Of a DNA stretch of 64,000 bases, positions 8,061-15,813 are shown piece after piece. The notes under the pieces are model-generated. The model did not search any database. It saw nothing but the letters and a program-made list of their open reading frames with translations, and had not been told where the DNA came from. The stretch is from Acuticoccus yangtzensis (GTDB taxonomy: Bacteria; Pseudomonadota; Alphaproteobacteria; Rhizobiales; Amorphaceae): positions 248,001 to 312,000 of the forward strand of contig NZ_MJUX01000006.1 of NCBI RefSeq assembly GCF_001927245.1, read 5' to 3'. Each line of letters starts with the position of its first letter. The stretch's first letter is position 1. A program made the translations under genes and the position numbers.

Positions 8061-9416
8061 ATGCCAGTCACTTCCGCCGCTTCAGACACCGCTGATCTCA
8101 CCCGCCTCGCCGAGGCCGCGCTCGGCGCGGCCACACGCGCCGGCGCCACGTCGGCCGACACCGTGGTCGCCGCCGGAACGTCCACCTCCGTCACGCTGAG
8201 GAACGGCGTGATGGAGGAGGTCGAACGCTCGGAGGGGGCCGACATCGGCCTTCGCGTCTTCGTGGGGGCCCGCTCCGCCATCGTCGGCGTCGGCAGCGAA
8301 CGGGATCTGGCGGACGCCGCCGCCCGCGCCGTCGCGATGGCGCGCGCCGCGCCCGAGGACGACACCGTGGCCCTCGCCGCCGCCGAGGCGCTGGCGGCCG
8401 CCCCCTTCCCCGACCTCGACCTCGACGACCGCGAAGAGCCGGACGTGGACGCCCTCACCGCGCGCGCCCGCGCCATGGAAGAGGCGATGCTGGACGTTGC
8501 CGGCGTCACCAATTCGGGCGGCGTATCGGCCGGGGCGCGGCGCTCCATGCGCGTGCTCGCCACCACGGCGGGCTTCCTCGGCGCCGTCACCGCCACCACC
8601 CACAGCCAGAGCGCCACCGCCATCGCCGGCGACGGCACGCGGATGGAGCGCGACAGCTGGGGCAGCGTGCGCCGTCACCTCGCCGCGCTGGACGATCCGG
8701 CCGAGATCGGCCGCACCGCCGCCGCCCGCACCGTTCGCCGGCTCGACGCGCAGCAGCTCACCACGCGCAAGGGCACCATCGTGTTCGAGCCGCGCGTGGC
8801 GGCGGGCTTCGTCGGCCATCTCCTGTCGGCCGCCAACGGCGCCGCGGTGGCGCGCGGCGCGTCGATCCTCGCCGGCAAGATCGGCGAGGCTGTGCTCGCC
8901 AAGGGCATCACCATCCGCGACGATCCCACCCGCCCGCGCGGCCTCGCCTCCCGCCCGTTCGACGGTGAGGGCCTCGCCTCCGCGCCCCTCGACATCGTCG
9001 CGGACGGCGCGCTTGCGGCTTACATCCTCGACTGCGCCACCGCGCGGCGCCTGGGGCTCACGTCCAACGGACGCGCGGCGCGCGGCACCGGCAGCCCCTC
9101 CCCCGCCTCCACCAACGTCAGCGTTCTGGGCGGGTCCGGCGACCTCGCCAGCCTCATGAAGGAGGCCGGCGAAGGCGTTCTCGTGACCGACCTCATCGGC
9201 ATGGGCGCCAACATCGTCAACGGCACCTATTCGCGCGGCGCCGCCGGGTTCTGGTTCGAGAACGGCGAGATCGCCTACCCCGTCGCCGAGATCACCGTGG
9301 CCGGGTCGCTGCCGGAGATGTTCGCCGCCGCCCGCTTCGCCGACGATGCGCCCGGCCGCGGCGCGGTCGACGCCCCGTCCATCGCCATCGACGGAATGAC
9401 CATCGGTGGCCGCTGA
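8061..9416 (+). CDS. pmbA: TldD/PmbA family metalloprotease-like protein (PmbA/TldE)
   Basis: A 451-residue PmbA/TldE-type protein. In Escherichia coli, TldD and TldE form a complex that degrades unfolded peptides, matures microcin B17 and affects CcdA turnover. Visible family features are an N-terminal domain with VVAAGTSTSVTLRNGVMEEV, a middle GLRVFVGARSAIVG, the FEPRVAAGFVGHL segment, and the C-terminal GEGVLVTDLIGMGANIVNGT and GAAGFWFENGEI blocks. As expected for the TldE/PmbA partner, I do not see the HExxxH zinc site that marks TldD. The start MPVTSAASD at 8061 gives the usual length; an in-frame ATG at 8016 would add 15 residues without family support. The stop overlaps the next gene by 11 bp, implying translational coupling. 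Confidence 0.92.
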   Translation: MPVTSAASDTADLTRLAEAALGAATRAGATSADTVVAAGTSTSVTLRNGVMEEVERSEGADIGLRVFVGARSAIVGVGSERDLADAAARAVAMARAAPEDDTVALAAAEALAAAPFPDLDLDDREEPDVDALTARARAMEEAMLDVAGVTNSGGVSAGARRSMRVLATTAGFLGAVTATTHSQSATAIAGDGTRMERDSWGSVRRHLAALDDPAEIGRTAAARTVRRLDAQQLTTRKGTIVFEPRVAAGFVGHLLSAANGAAVARGASILAGKIGEAVLAKGITIRDDPTRPRGLASRPFDGEGLASAPLDIVADGALAAYILDCATARRLGLTSNGRAARGTGSPSPASTNVSVLGGSGDLASLMKEAGEGVLVTDLIGMGANIVNGTYSRGAAGFWFENGEIAYPVAEITVAGSLPEMFAAARFADDAPGRGAVDAPSIAIDGMTIGGR

Positions 9417-10182
9417 GAGCGATCTTGCGCTGCTGACGCGGGCCGTGCGCGCAGCGGGCGAGGTGGCCCTCTCCTTCCGCGGCACGCCGAAGAGCTGGCA
9501 GAAGGCGGACGGCTCGCCGGTCTCCGAAGGCGATCTCGCCGCCAACCAGCGCCTGCAGGAGATCCTCTCCCCGGCCCGGCCGGACTATGGGTGGATCTCC
9601 GAGGAGAGCGAGCGCACCGGGCACGACCTCCCCGTGTCCTTCATCGTCGACCCCATCGACGGCACGCGCGCCTATATGCGCGGCGAGGACGAATGGTCGA
9701 TCGTCGCCGCCGTGCTCCACGCCGGACGGCCGGTCGCCGCCGCCATCTTCCGCCCGGTGACGGGGACGCTGTTCGCCGCCGCTCTCGGAGAGGGCGCGAC
9801 GCGCGACGGCGCCGTCGTACGCGTCACCGGCCGCAGCGGGCTGGCGGGCGCCCGCATCGCAATGCCGGCGGCTTTATATAAAGAGGCGTTCATTGCGGCG
9901 GGCATCGAGCGCGCCCCGCCGACGCCCTCGCTGGCGCTGCGGCTCGCCAAGATCGGCGAAGGGCGCATCGACGGGGTGATCACCAAGCCCGGCCCGCATC
10001 ATTGGGACCTTGCGGCCGCCGATCTCTTCGTGCAGGAGGCAGGCGGAACGTTGACCACGCTGTCCGGTGAGACGCTCAACTATGCGGCCGAGACCACCAG
10101 CCATGGCTCAGTCTTTGCCGGTACACCGGAGCTTGCGGAGCCGTTGCGCCGGCTCGCCGCCGAACAGACGGCGGCGCTCTAG
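9406..10182 (+). CDS. Inositol monophosphatase-family phosphatase (CysQ/HisN-like)
   Basis: A 258-residue magnesium-dependent phosphatase. The metal-binding motifs are visible: EES near residue 66, DPIDGTRAYMRG around 84-95 (the family DPIDGT signature) and WDLAAADLFVQEAGG around 202-216. In this family substrates include inositol phosphates, 3'-phosphoadenosine 5'-phosphate (CysQ) and histidinol phosphate; sequence alone does not decide. Translation probably starts at the GTG at 9406 inside the end of pmbA. In many Rhizobiales the same gene sits between pmbA and DUF4170-waaA-lpxK, so a link to the lipid A operon is conserved, though its reason is not known. Confidence 0.88.
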   Translation: MAAESDLALLTRAVRAAGEVALSFRGTPKSWQKADGSPVSEGDLAANQRLQEILSPARPDYGWISEESERTGHDLPVSFIVDPIDGTRAYMRGEDEWSIVAAVLHAGRPVAAAIFRPVTGTLFAAALGEGATRDGAVVRVTGRSGLAGARIAMPAALYKEAFIAAGIERAPPTPSLALRLAKIGEGRIDGVITKPGPHHWDLAAADLFVQEAGGTLTTLSGETLNYAAETTSHGSVFAGTPELAEPLRRLAAEQTAAL

Positions 10183-10235
10183 GCCCGGCCCCCTCACCCA
10201 ACGTTCAGTCCCGGCACCAGACATCGGATCCTAAA

Positions 10236-10469
10236 ATGGCGGACAAGCAGCTTCTTCACCTCGTCATCGGCGGCGAGCTGGCCGACCTTCAGGGCATCAC
10301 CTTCCGCGATCTCAAAGAGGTCGACATCGTGGGCGTGTACCCGAACTATGCCGAGGCGCACAAAGCCTGGCAGGCGAAGGCGCAGCAGACGGTCGACAAC
10401 GCGCACATGCGCTATTTCATCGTCCACCTGCACCGCCTGCTCGACCCGGAGACCGGCCAGGCCGCGTGA
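10236..10469 (+). CDS. DUF4170 family small protein
   Basis: A 77-residue soluble protein beginning MADKQLLHLVIGGELADL and containing VDIVGVYPNYAEAHKAWQAK and MRYFIVHLHRLLDP, all hallmarks of the DUF4170 family of alphaproteobacteria. It is nearly always found directly before waaA, and here the spacing to the waaA start is only 7 bp. No catalytic motif is evident. The tight placement suggests co-translation with the Kdo transferase and perhaps a role in outer-membrane biogenesis; that role is inference. Confidence 0.88.
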   Translation: MADKQLLHLVIGGELADLQGITFRDLKEVDIVGVYPNYAEAHKAWQAKAQQTVDNAHMRYFIVHLHRLLDPETGQAA

Positions 10470-10476
10470 CGCGCGC

Positions 10477-11781
10477 GTGACACGTCTCCTCTGGTCGCTC
10501 TACGGCGCGGCCGGAACGGCGCTCTCCCCGCTGGCCCCGCGCTACCTCGCCAAGCGGGCGGCGCGCGGCAAGGAGGACCCCGATCGGCTGGACGAGAAGC
10601 GCGGGTTCGCCTCGGGCGCCGCCTTCCCCGGCGCGCCGGTGTGGATCCATGCCGTATCCGTCGGCGAGAGCGTGGCGGCGCTGACCCTGGCGCGCCGCCT
10701 GGCCGATGACGGCTGGCCGGTGCTCCTCACCACGTCCACCCCTGCCGCCGCGGCCCGTGTGGCGCCGCAGCTCGGCTCCGGCATGGTGCAGCAGTTCGCG
10801 CCGCTGGACATCCCACCCTTCGTCGCCCGGTTCCTCGATCACTGGCGCCCGGCCGCTGCGATCTTCATCGAGTCGGAGATCTGGCCCACCATGCTGCGGG
10901 CGCTGGCGCGGCGCGGTGTGCCTCTCGCCCTCGTCAACGCGCGCCTGTCGGACCGTTCGTTCCGCTCCTGGCGGCGGCTCGGCCCCCTGGCGCGCCCGCT
11001 GTTCACGGCGATCGACCTGGCGCTCGCCCAGTCGCCGGAGCAGGCGGACCGCTTTCGCGCGCTGGGGGCCCGCGCGGCGGAGGCGACAGGCAACATCAAG
11101 TTCGACGCTGCGCCGCCGGCCGCGGACCCCGCCGCCGTGGCCGCCTTGCAGGGCGTCATCGGCGCGCGCCCTGCGTGGCTCGCGGCCAGCACACACCCCG
11201 GCGAGGACGAGGTGATCGTCGCCGCCCACCAGACGCTCGCCGCGCGCTGGTCGGACCTCCTCACGATCATCGCCCCGCGTCACGTGGAGCGCGGCGAGGC
11301 GGTGGCCGCGCTCGCCGCCGCAGCCGGGCCGGTGACGCGCCGCAGCCTGGGCGAAGAGCCCACCGGGGCGCTCTACGTGGCCGATACGATGGGCGAACTC
11401 GGCACCTTGTTCGAGGCGGTGCCGCTTGTGCTGCTCGGCGCGTCGCTGCGCCCCTATGGCGGCCACAACCCGGCCGAGCCCGCGTCCTACGGCGCCGCCC
11501 TCCTCACCGGACCGACGCACGGGGTGATGTTCGAGCCCTTCCTTTCCGCCGGCGCCGCCGCCATCGTCGACGATGCCACCCTGGCGGACGGTGTGGCCGC
11601 GCTCCTCGCCGATCCCGCCGAGCGCGCGCGCCGCGGCGAGGCGGCCCGCGCCGTGCTGGAGGCGGAGCGCGGCGCGCTTGACCGCACCATGAAGGCCCTC
11701 GCCCGCTGGATGCCGCATCGCCCGGCCGGCGCCGCGTCCATGCCGCGCCCTACGCCGGCACCGCAGGCGGCGCGGCGATGA
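10477..11781 (+). CDS. waaA: 3-deoxy-D-manno-octulosonic acid (Kdo) transferase
   Basis: Kdo transferase (WaaA/KdtA), which adds Kdo from CMP-Kdo to the lipid A precursor at the inner face of the cytoplasmic membrane. The 434-residue product from the GTG at 10477 has the usual length. Visible motifs are VWIHAVSVGE, FIESEIWPT, LVNARLSDRSFRSW and NIKFD in the N-terminal domain, then STHPGEDE, IIAPRHVERGE and GASLRPYGGHNPAEPASYG in the GT-B C-terminal domain. A hydrophobic N-terminus (TRLLWSLYGAAGTAL) serves as membrane anchor. The last four bases overlap the lpxK start (ATGA), so the two are translationally coupled. Confidence 0.95.
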   Translation: MTRLLWSLYGAAGTALSPLAPRYLAKRAARGKEDPDRLDEKRGFASGAAFPGAPVWIHAVSVGESVAALTLARRLADDGWPVLLTTSTPAAAARVAPQLGSGMVQQFAPLDIPPFVARFLDHWRPAAAIFIESEIWPTMLRALARRGVPLALVNARLSDRSFRSWRRLGPLARPLFTAIDLALAQSPEQADRFRALGARAAEATGNIKFDAAPPAADPAAVAALQGVIGARPAWLAASTHPGEDEVIVAAHQTLAARWSDLLTIIAPRHVERGEAVAALAAAAGPVTRRSLGEEPTGALYVADTMGELGTLFEAVPLVLLGASLRPYGGHNPAEPASYGAALLTGPTHGVMFEPFLSAGAAAIVDDATLADGVAALLADPAERARRGEAARAVLEAERGALDRTMKALARWMPHRPAGAASMPRPTPAPQAARR

Positions 11782-12749
11782 AGGCGCCCGCCTTCTGGTG
11801 GACGCCCCGGCGCAGCCTCGCGGCGCACGCTCTCGCCCCGGCCGCTGCGGTGGTCGGCCGCGTGGCGGCGCGGCGGATGGCCCGCCCACCGGCCGAGCGG
11901 CTCGCGATCCCTGTCATCTGCATCGGCAACCCTACAGTGGGCGGGGCGGGGAAGACGCCCGTCGCCATCGCCGTCGCCCGCGCGCTGCAGGGGGCGGGCG
12001 CGGCCCCGGTCTTCCTCACGCGCGGCTATGGCGGGCGGGCACGCGAACCCGTGGTGGTGGCGCACGAGACTGCGGGCGAGGTGGGTGACGAGCCGATGCT
12101 CCTCGCCGCCGTGGTGCCCACCGTCGTCTCGCCGGACCGCGCGGCGGGCGGGCGGCTCGCCGCGCGCCTCGGCAACGTGGTGGTGATGGACGACGGGTTC
12201 CAGAATCCGGGCCTCCACAAGACGTGGTCGGCCATGGTGATCGACGGTGCGGTCGGCCTCGGCAACGGCGCCGTCACGCCTGCCGGCCCGCTGCGCGCCC
12301 CGCTCACGGCCCACATGGGGGCGGATGCCTGGCTCGTCGTCACCGGCGACGATGCCGCTCGCGCGCCGCTTCCAACGGGCATCGGCCCGGTCCACGAGGT
12401 GCGCCTCACCGCCGCCGCCGACGCGCCGCTTGCGGGCGTGCCGGTGCTCGCCTTTGCGGGCATCGGCCGGCCGTCCAAATTCTTCGCCAGTGCGGCAGCG
12501 CTGGGGGCGGACATCCGCGCCGCCGTCCCCTTCGCCGATCACCACGCCTTCACCGACGCGGAGGCGGACGGGCTGATCGCCCGCGCCGACGCCCTCGGCG
12601 CCGTGCCGCTGACGACGGCGAAGGACATGGTGCGCCTGCAAACTGGCGGACGCAAATGCCAGCGCCTGGCCGCGCTTGCCCGTGTCGTCACCGTTGAGGC
12701 GAGCCTGCCGGACACGCTGGTGCGTGAGGTTCTCCGCCTCATCGGCTGA
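11778..12749 (+). CDS. lpxK: Tetraacyldisaccharide 4'-kinase
   Basis: LpxK phosphorylates the 4' position of the tetraacyl disaccharide to form lipid IVA. The 323-residue protein shows the Walker A motif in GNPTVGGAGKTP (about residues 51-62), the membrane-near N-terminal helix with basic residues, TRGYGGRAREP, the DDGFQNPGL block and the C-terminal TTAKDMVRL block, all standard for the family. It is the last gene of the pmbA-to-lpxK operon. After the stop at 12749 there is a long non-coding stretch. Confidence 0.95.
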   Translation: MKAPAFWWTPRRSLAAHALAPAAAVVGRVAARRMARPPAERLAIPVICIGNPTVGGAGKTPVAIAVARALQGAGAAPVFLTRGYGGRAREPVVVAHETAGEVGDEPMLLAAVVPTVVSPDRAAGGRLAARLGNVVVMDDGFQNPGLHKTWSAMVIDGAVGLGNGAVTPAGPLRAPLTAHMGADAWLVVTGDDAARAPLPTGIGPVHEVRLTAAADAPLAGVPVLAFAGIGRPSKFFASAAALGADIRAAVPFADHHAFTDAEADGLIARADALGAVPLTTAKDMVRLQTGGRKCQRLAALARVVTVEASLPDTLVREVLRLIG

Positions 12750-13261
12750 CGCCGGGCATGCCGATGCGCCCCCCGGACCAGGCGCCCCGACCATTCACCG
12801 CGCCACTTCACACGGCATATCGTCATCGGGCGCCCCGCGACGGCCGACACCACCGCGCCCTATTGCCAACCTGTCGCGGCGGGCGGCGCCGAGGCGACGG
12901 GTTCCCCTCCTCGCCTCCACTTCAAAGTCGGCTGTTGCCGACTTCCGCATCCATGATGCGCAGCTGCGCTACGGCGCAGCCGGGTCTCTCCCCTCCGGCA
13001 GACTTTCAGTTCCCGAAGAAGGAGGAAGCGGCAGCGGACCGTTCACCCGGACTCCACACGCTCGCCCGTGGAAGAAGCGGGCTGCGCGTGCGTCCGGCCG
13101 AGTGCTTGAAAACTGACCCAGTCCTGAGACGGAGAAAGGGCAAGAGGCGTGGCTGTATGACATGCCCAGCCAGCGGATGGACCATGGTGCGGGTCCTTCC
13201 GGCCCCCGGAGCCGTCGACACCCGTGGCTTCCCACCGCGCCAAGCTTGCTGACGCGCTTGG
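12750..13261. other. Intergenic region with a small hairpin, no gene recognised
   Basis: About 500 bp after lpxK. A perfect 8-bp hairpin (AAGTCGGC TGTT GCCGACTT) lies at 12925-12944, but no T-run follows it. Frames through here are rich in Arg, Pro and Ser and show no family resemblance. I see no supportable gene. Confidence 0.4.
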
Positions 13262-13380
13262 TCTGCTGACGTGCGGGGTCTGCCGACGCGCGGGGCCTGC
13301 CGACGCGCGGGGCCTGCCGACGCGCGGGGCCTGCCGACGCGCGGGGCCTACCGACGCGCGGGGCCTACCGACGCGCGGCC
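13262..13380. repeat. Minisatellite: seven tandem copies of a 17-bp unit
   Basis: The unit CCTGCCGACGCGCGGGG repeats seven times head to tail. The first copies carry T variants (TCTGCTGACGTGC...), the last two carry CCTACC, and the final copy ends CC instead of GG. Because 17 is not a multiple of three, every reading frame changes at each copy, which argues against a protein repeat. It lies 3' of a small minus-strand ORF. Copy number is likely to vary between strains; role unknown. Confidence 0.9.
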
Positions 13381-13383
13381 CGG

Positions 13384-13557
13384 TCAGCGCGGCCGGGCAA
13401 GCAGACGCAGCGCCCAGCCGGCGACCGTGAAGGACCGCCCGGCGGGCGTGGCGACCCTGCGATAGGGGCGCGAGCGCGTCGGCCGGAGCGACGCAATGGG
13501 CCATTCCTCCCGCGCGATGCGTCTGCGCTCGTGATCCTCGAAGTCGAAAAACGGCAC
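13384..13557 (-). CDS. Small basic hypothetical protein
   Basis: A 57-residue ORF from a GTG at 13557 with AAGGAG eight bases upstream. It begins MPFFDFEDHERRRIAREEWP and ends with a hydrophobic stretch (SFTVAGWALRLLARPR) that could touch the membrane. The good ribosome-binding site and the FDFEDHERRR start look more like a real gene than chance. It lies 50 bp downstream of the malonyl-CoA decarboxylase on the same strand, so the two may share a transcript. I do not recognise a family. Confidence 0.5.
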   Translation of the reverse strand: MPFFDFEDHERRRIAREEWPIASLRPTRSRPYRRVATPAGRSFTVAGWALRLLARPR

Positions 13558-13607
13558 GTTCCTGTCTCCTTTTGCGTGCAAACTCGTTTGTGTGCACGCA
13601 ATATGGT

Positions 13608-15077
13608 TCAGGCTGTCGGCTCGCTTGTGTCCTCCGGCACATTTGTGCGGGTCACCGGCGCGGCGGCTCCGCTTTTCGCCGCGTCCGCCCCCGTCTTGGC
13701 GGCAGGCGCCGGGAGCTGGGCGGGCTTGCCCGAGGCCGCCGACGCCCGCTCCGCCACCTTCACCGACCGCGCCAGCTTGGCGACCGCGGGCGCAGCGGCG
13801 ATCTTGCCCTCGTTCACGAAGGCTTCGTGGTTCTTCTCCACGTCCGACAGGATGTAGCGGTAGTTCACCATCATGCCGTGGGCCGTCGCGAGGCCGCGCG
13901 GCGACAGGTCGCCGCCGAAGTCGATCTGCTCCAGCCGCGCGCCGTTGCCGAGGTGGAACCGCGCCACGGGGTCGGTCGGGCGCCCGCCGGTCTTCGCCTC
14001 CAGCAGATAATGCGCCGTCAGCGCGGGCAGCACCGCCTCCGCCGCCTTCACCTTGGCGGGGTCGGCGGTCCAGTCGCCCTGAAGGTCGTCCACCAAGGCG
14101 CGCGCCGCATCGTCCACCGCGCTGGTGGGGCGCGCGGCCTCCTCCTTCAGCCATTTGGCGAAACCCGGCACCGGCGACAGGGTGACGAAGTTCTTCAGGT
14201 TCGGCAGCTCGGTCGCCAGGTCCGTCGCCACCTGCTTGATGAGGAAGGAGCCGAAGGAGATGCCCCTTAGCCCGTCCTGACAGTTGGAGATGGAGTAGAA
14301 CACCGCCGTCGTCGCCTGCTCCGGGTCGATCGGGTCGCGCGTCTTGGACAAGACCGGGGCGATCGCGCGCGGAATGTCCGTCGTCAGCGCCACTTCGACG
14401 AAGATCAGCGGCTCATCCCCCAGGCGCGGGTGGAAGAAGCCGAACAGGCGGCGGTCCGGCACGTCGATCCGGCGGCGCAGATCGTTCCAGTCGGTGATCG
14501 CGTGGACAGCCTCGTAGCGGATGATCTTTTCCAGCACCGCCGCCGAGGTTTGCCAGCTAATCTCACGCATGTTGAGGAAGCCGCGGTTGAACCACGCGCC
14601 GAACAGGCGCTTCAGGTCGTCGTCCACCACCGCGAGGTCGGGGTGGACGGGCAGCCGCTCGATCAGCTCGCAGCGCATGGCCACCAGCGCCTGGGTGCCG
14701 CCCTGCACCTGGTTCAGTCGGCGGAAGATCTCCACCCGGCGCGGCTCGGCCGCCTTCTGCAGCGCCTTGGCCGTGTCGTTGTTCGGCCGGGCGAGGTAGG
14801 CGCGGGCCGTCTCGGCAAGCCGCTCCGGCTCCGGCCCATAGTCCGCGGCGAGGGTGCGGAAGATGAAGGTGCGCCCGGCGCTGTCGAGATCGCGGTAGGC
14901 GCGCAGGAACTCCGCCGCCCGCTCCAGCGAGGACGATTCGCCGCGCCCGTTCAGCAGCCCTTCGACAAGATCCTTCAAGTCCTCGCGGCTCGGACGCCGC
15001 GGCCTTCGCCGCTCGCCGAACAGGCGATTGTCCGTGATCGTCGAGAGCAGGTCGTTGATGACGCTGGTCTGTCGCAT
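13608..15077 (-). CDS. Malonyl-CoA decarboxylase
   Basis: Malonyl-CoA decarboxylase (MCD/MatA type) converts malonyl-CoA to acetyl-CoA and CO2. The 489-residue product has the helical N-terminal oligomerisation region and a C-terminal GNAT-fold catalytic region with FVEVALTTDIPRAI, FYSISNCQDGLRGISFGSFL, FVTLSPVPGFAKWL and VARFHLGNGARLE, all characteristic. The last 60 residues (AKTGADAAKSGAAAPVTR...) are a low-complexity alanine-rich tail beyond the usual end. In rhizobia the enzyme usually sits with malonyl-CoA synthetase and dicarboxylate uptake genes. Here neighbours are a small ORF and a divergent Nudix gene, so it may serve fatty-acid precursor balance rather than malonate use. Confidence 0.93.
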   Translation of the reverse strand: MRQTSVINDLLSTITDNRLFGERRRPRRPSREDLKDLVEGLLNGRGESSSLERAAEFLRAYRDLDSAGRTFIFRTLAADYGPEPERLAETARAYLARPNNDTAKALQKAAEPRRVEIFRRLNQVQGGTQALVAMRCELIERLPVHPDLAVVDDDLKRLFGAWFNRGFLNMREISWQTSAAVLEKIIRYEAVHAITDWNDLRRRIDVPDRRLFGFFHPRLGDEPLIFVEVALTTDIPRAIAPVLSKTRDPIDPEQATTAVFYSISNCQDGLRGISFGSFLIKQVATDLATELPNLKNFVTLSPVPGFAKWLKEEAARPTSAVDDAARALVDDLQGDWTADPAKVKAAEAVLPALTAHYLLEAKTGGRPTDPVARFHLGNGARLEQIDFGGDLSPRGLATAHGMMVNYRYILSDVEKNHEAFVNEGKIAAAPAVAKLARSVKVAERASAASGKPAQLPAPAAKTGADAAKSGAAAPVTRTNVPEDTSEPTA

Positions 15078-15141
15078 GACGGTTCCTCTCCCGCGCGGCG
15101 TGGCACGACGGTGGCCTTCAGGTATAGCACTCCAAGGATGA

Positions 15142-15744
15142 ATGGGGATGCCTATGGCCGAACATAGATATAGCGTGCGCCACGTGAAGACCGCCTATCG
15201 CGGTTTCATGTCGCTGGACCTTTATGAGGCCACCATCGAGCTCGATGGCCGCACCACCGATATGGTGCGCGAGGTTCACGACCATGGACACGGGGCGTGC
15301 GTTCTGCCGTTCGACCCGGACCGCCGGACCTGCCTTCTCGTGCGTCAACTGAGACTGCCCGTTCACGTCGTCGAAGGCAACGGCTTGATCCTCGAGGCGG
15401 CGGCCGGCCTGATCGACAAGAACGACGCCAGCCCCGCCGACGGCGCCCGCCGCGAAGCCGCCGAGGAACTGCGCTATCTCGTGCGCAACGTCACCCCGGT
15501 CGGCACCGTCTACCCCATTCCGGGCATGGTGACGGAGTTGATGCACTGCTTCGTGGCCGAATATAGCGCCGGCGACAAAATCACCGAAGGCTTCGACGCC
15601 GACGAGGACGAGGTGATCGAGGTCGAGGAATGGAGCCTCGACGATCTGTGGCGCGCCTGGAAGGACGGCCGGCTGAAGGACGGAAAGGCGGCGATGTGCC
15701 TCATGGGGCTGAAGCTGGAGCGGCCGGACCTCTTCACGGTCTGA
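15142..15744 (+). CDS. Nudix hydrolase, nucleotide-sugar or ADP-ribose type
   Basis: A 200-residue Nudix-fold pyrophosphatase resembling the NudK/ADP-ribose group (N-terminal beta domain, LLVRQLRLPV, then the Nudix helix). The Nudix region reads AAGLIDKN...GARREAAEEL: the REAAEE core that binds magnesium is intact, but D replaces the early glutamate and R replaces the usual glycine near the end of the box. TVYPIPGMVTELMHCFVAEY follows, as in NudK-like proteins. Three in-frame ATGs occur in the first five codons; the first is given, though the one at 15148 has better spacing to AAGGA. It diverges from the malonyl-CoA decarboxylase. Substrate not determined. Confidence 0.88.
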   Translation: MGMPMAEHRYSVRHVKTAYRGFMSLDLYEATIELDGRTTDMVREVHDHGHGACVLPFDPDRRTCLLVRQLRLPVHVVEGNGLILEAAAGLIDKNDASPADGARREAAEELRYLVRNVTPVGTVYPIPGMVTELMHCFVAEYSAGDKITEGFDADEDEVIEVEEWSLDDLWRAWKDGRLKDGKAAMCLMGLKLERPDLFTV

Positions 15745-15813
15745 CGGACCACCCCGGCACCACCACCGCACCGCCTGCACAAGCGGCGAGCGCGCACCGC
15801 GATCCGTGCCGGA

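Noticed and set aside
13262-13380. Possible CRISPR array
   Set aside because: Units are directly adjacent with no unique spacers, and no cas genes are present.
13224-13430. A plus-strand ORF encoding a GADARGLPTR repeat peptide
   Set aside because: The DNA unit is 17 bp, so the frame changes with each copy and the apparent peptide period is chance; no ribosome-binding site.
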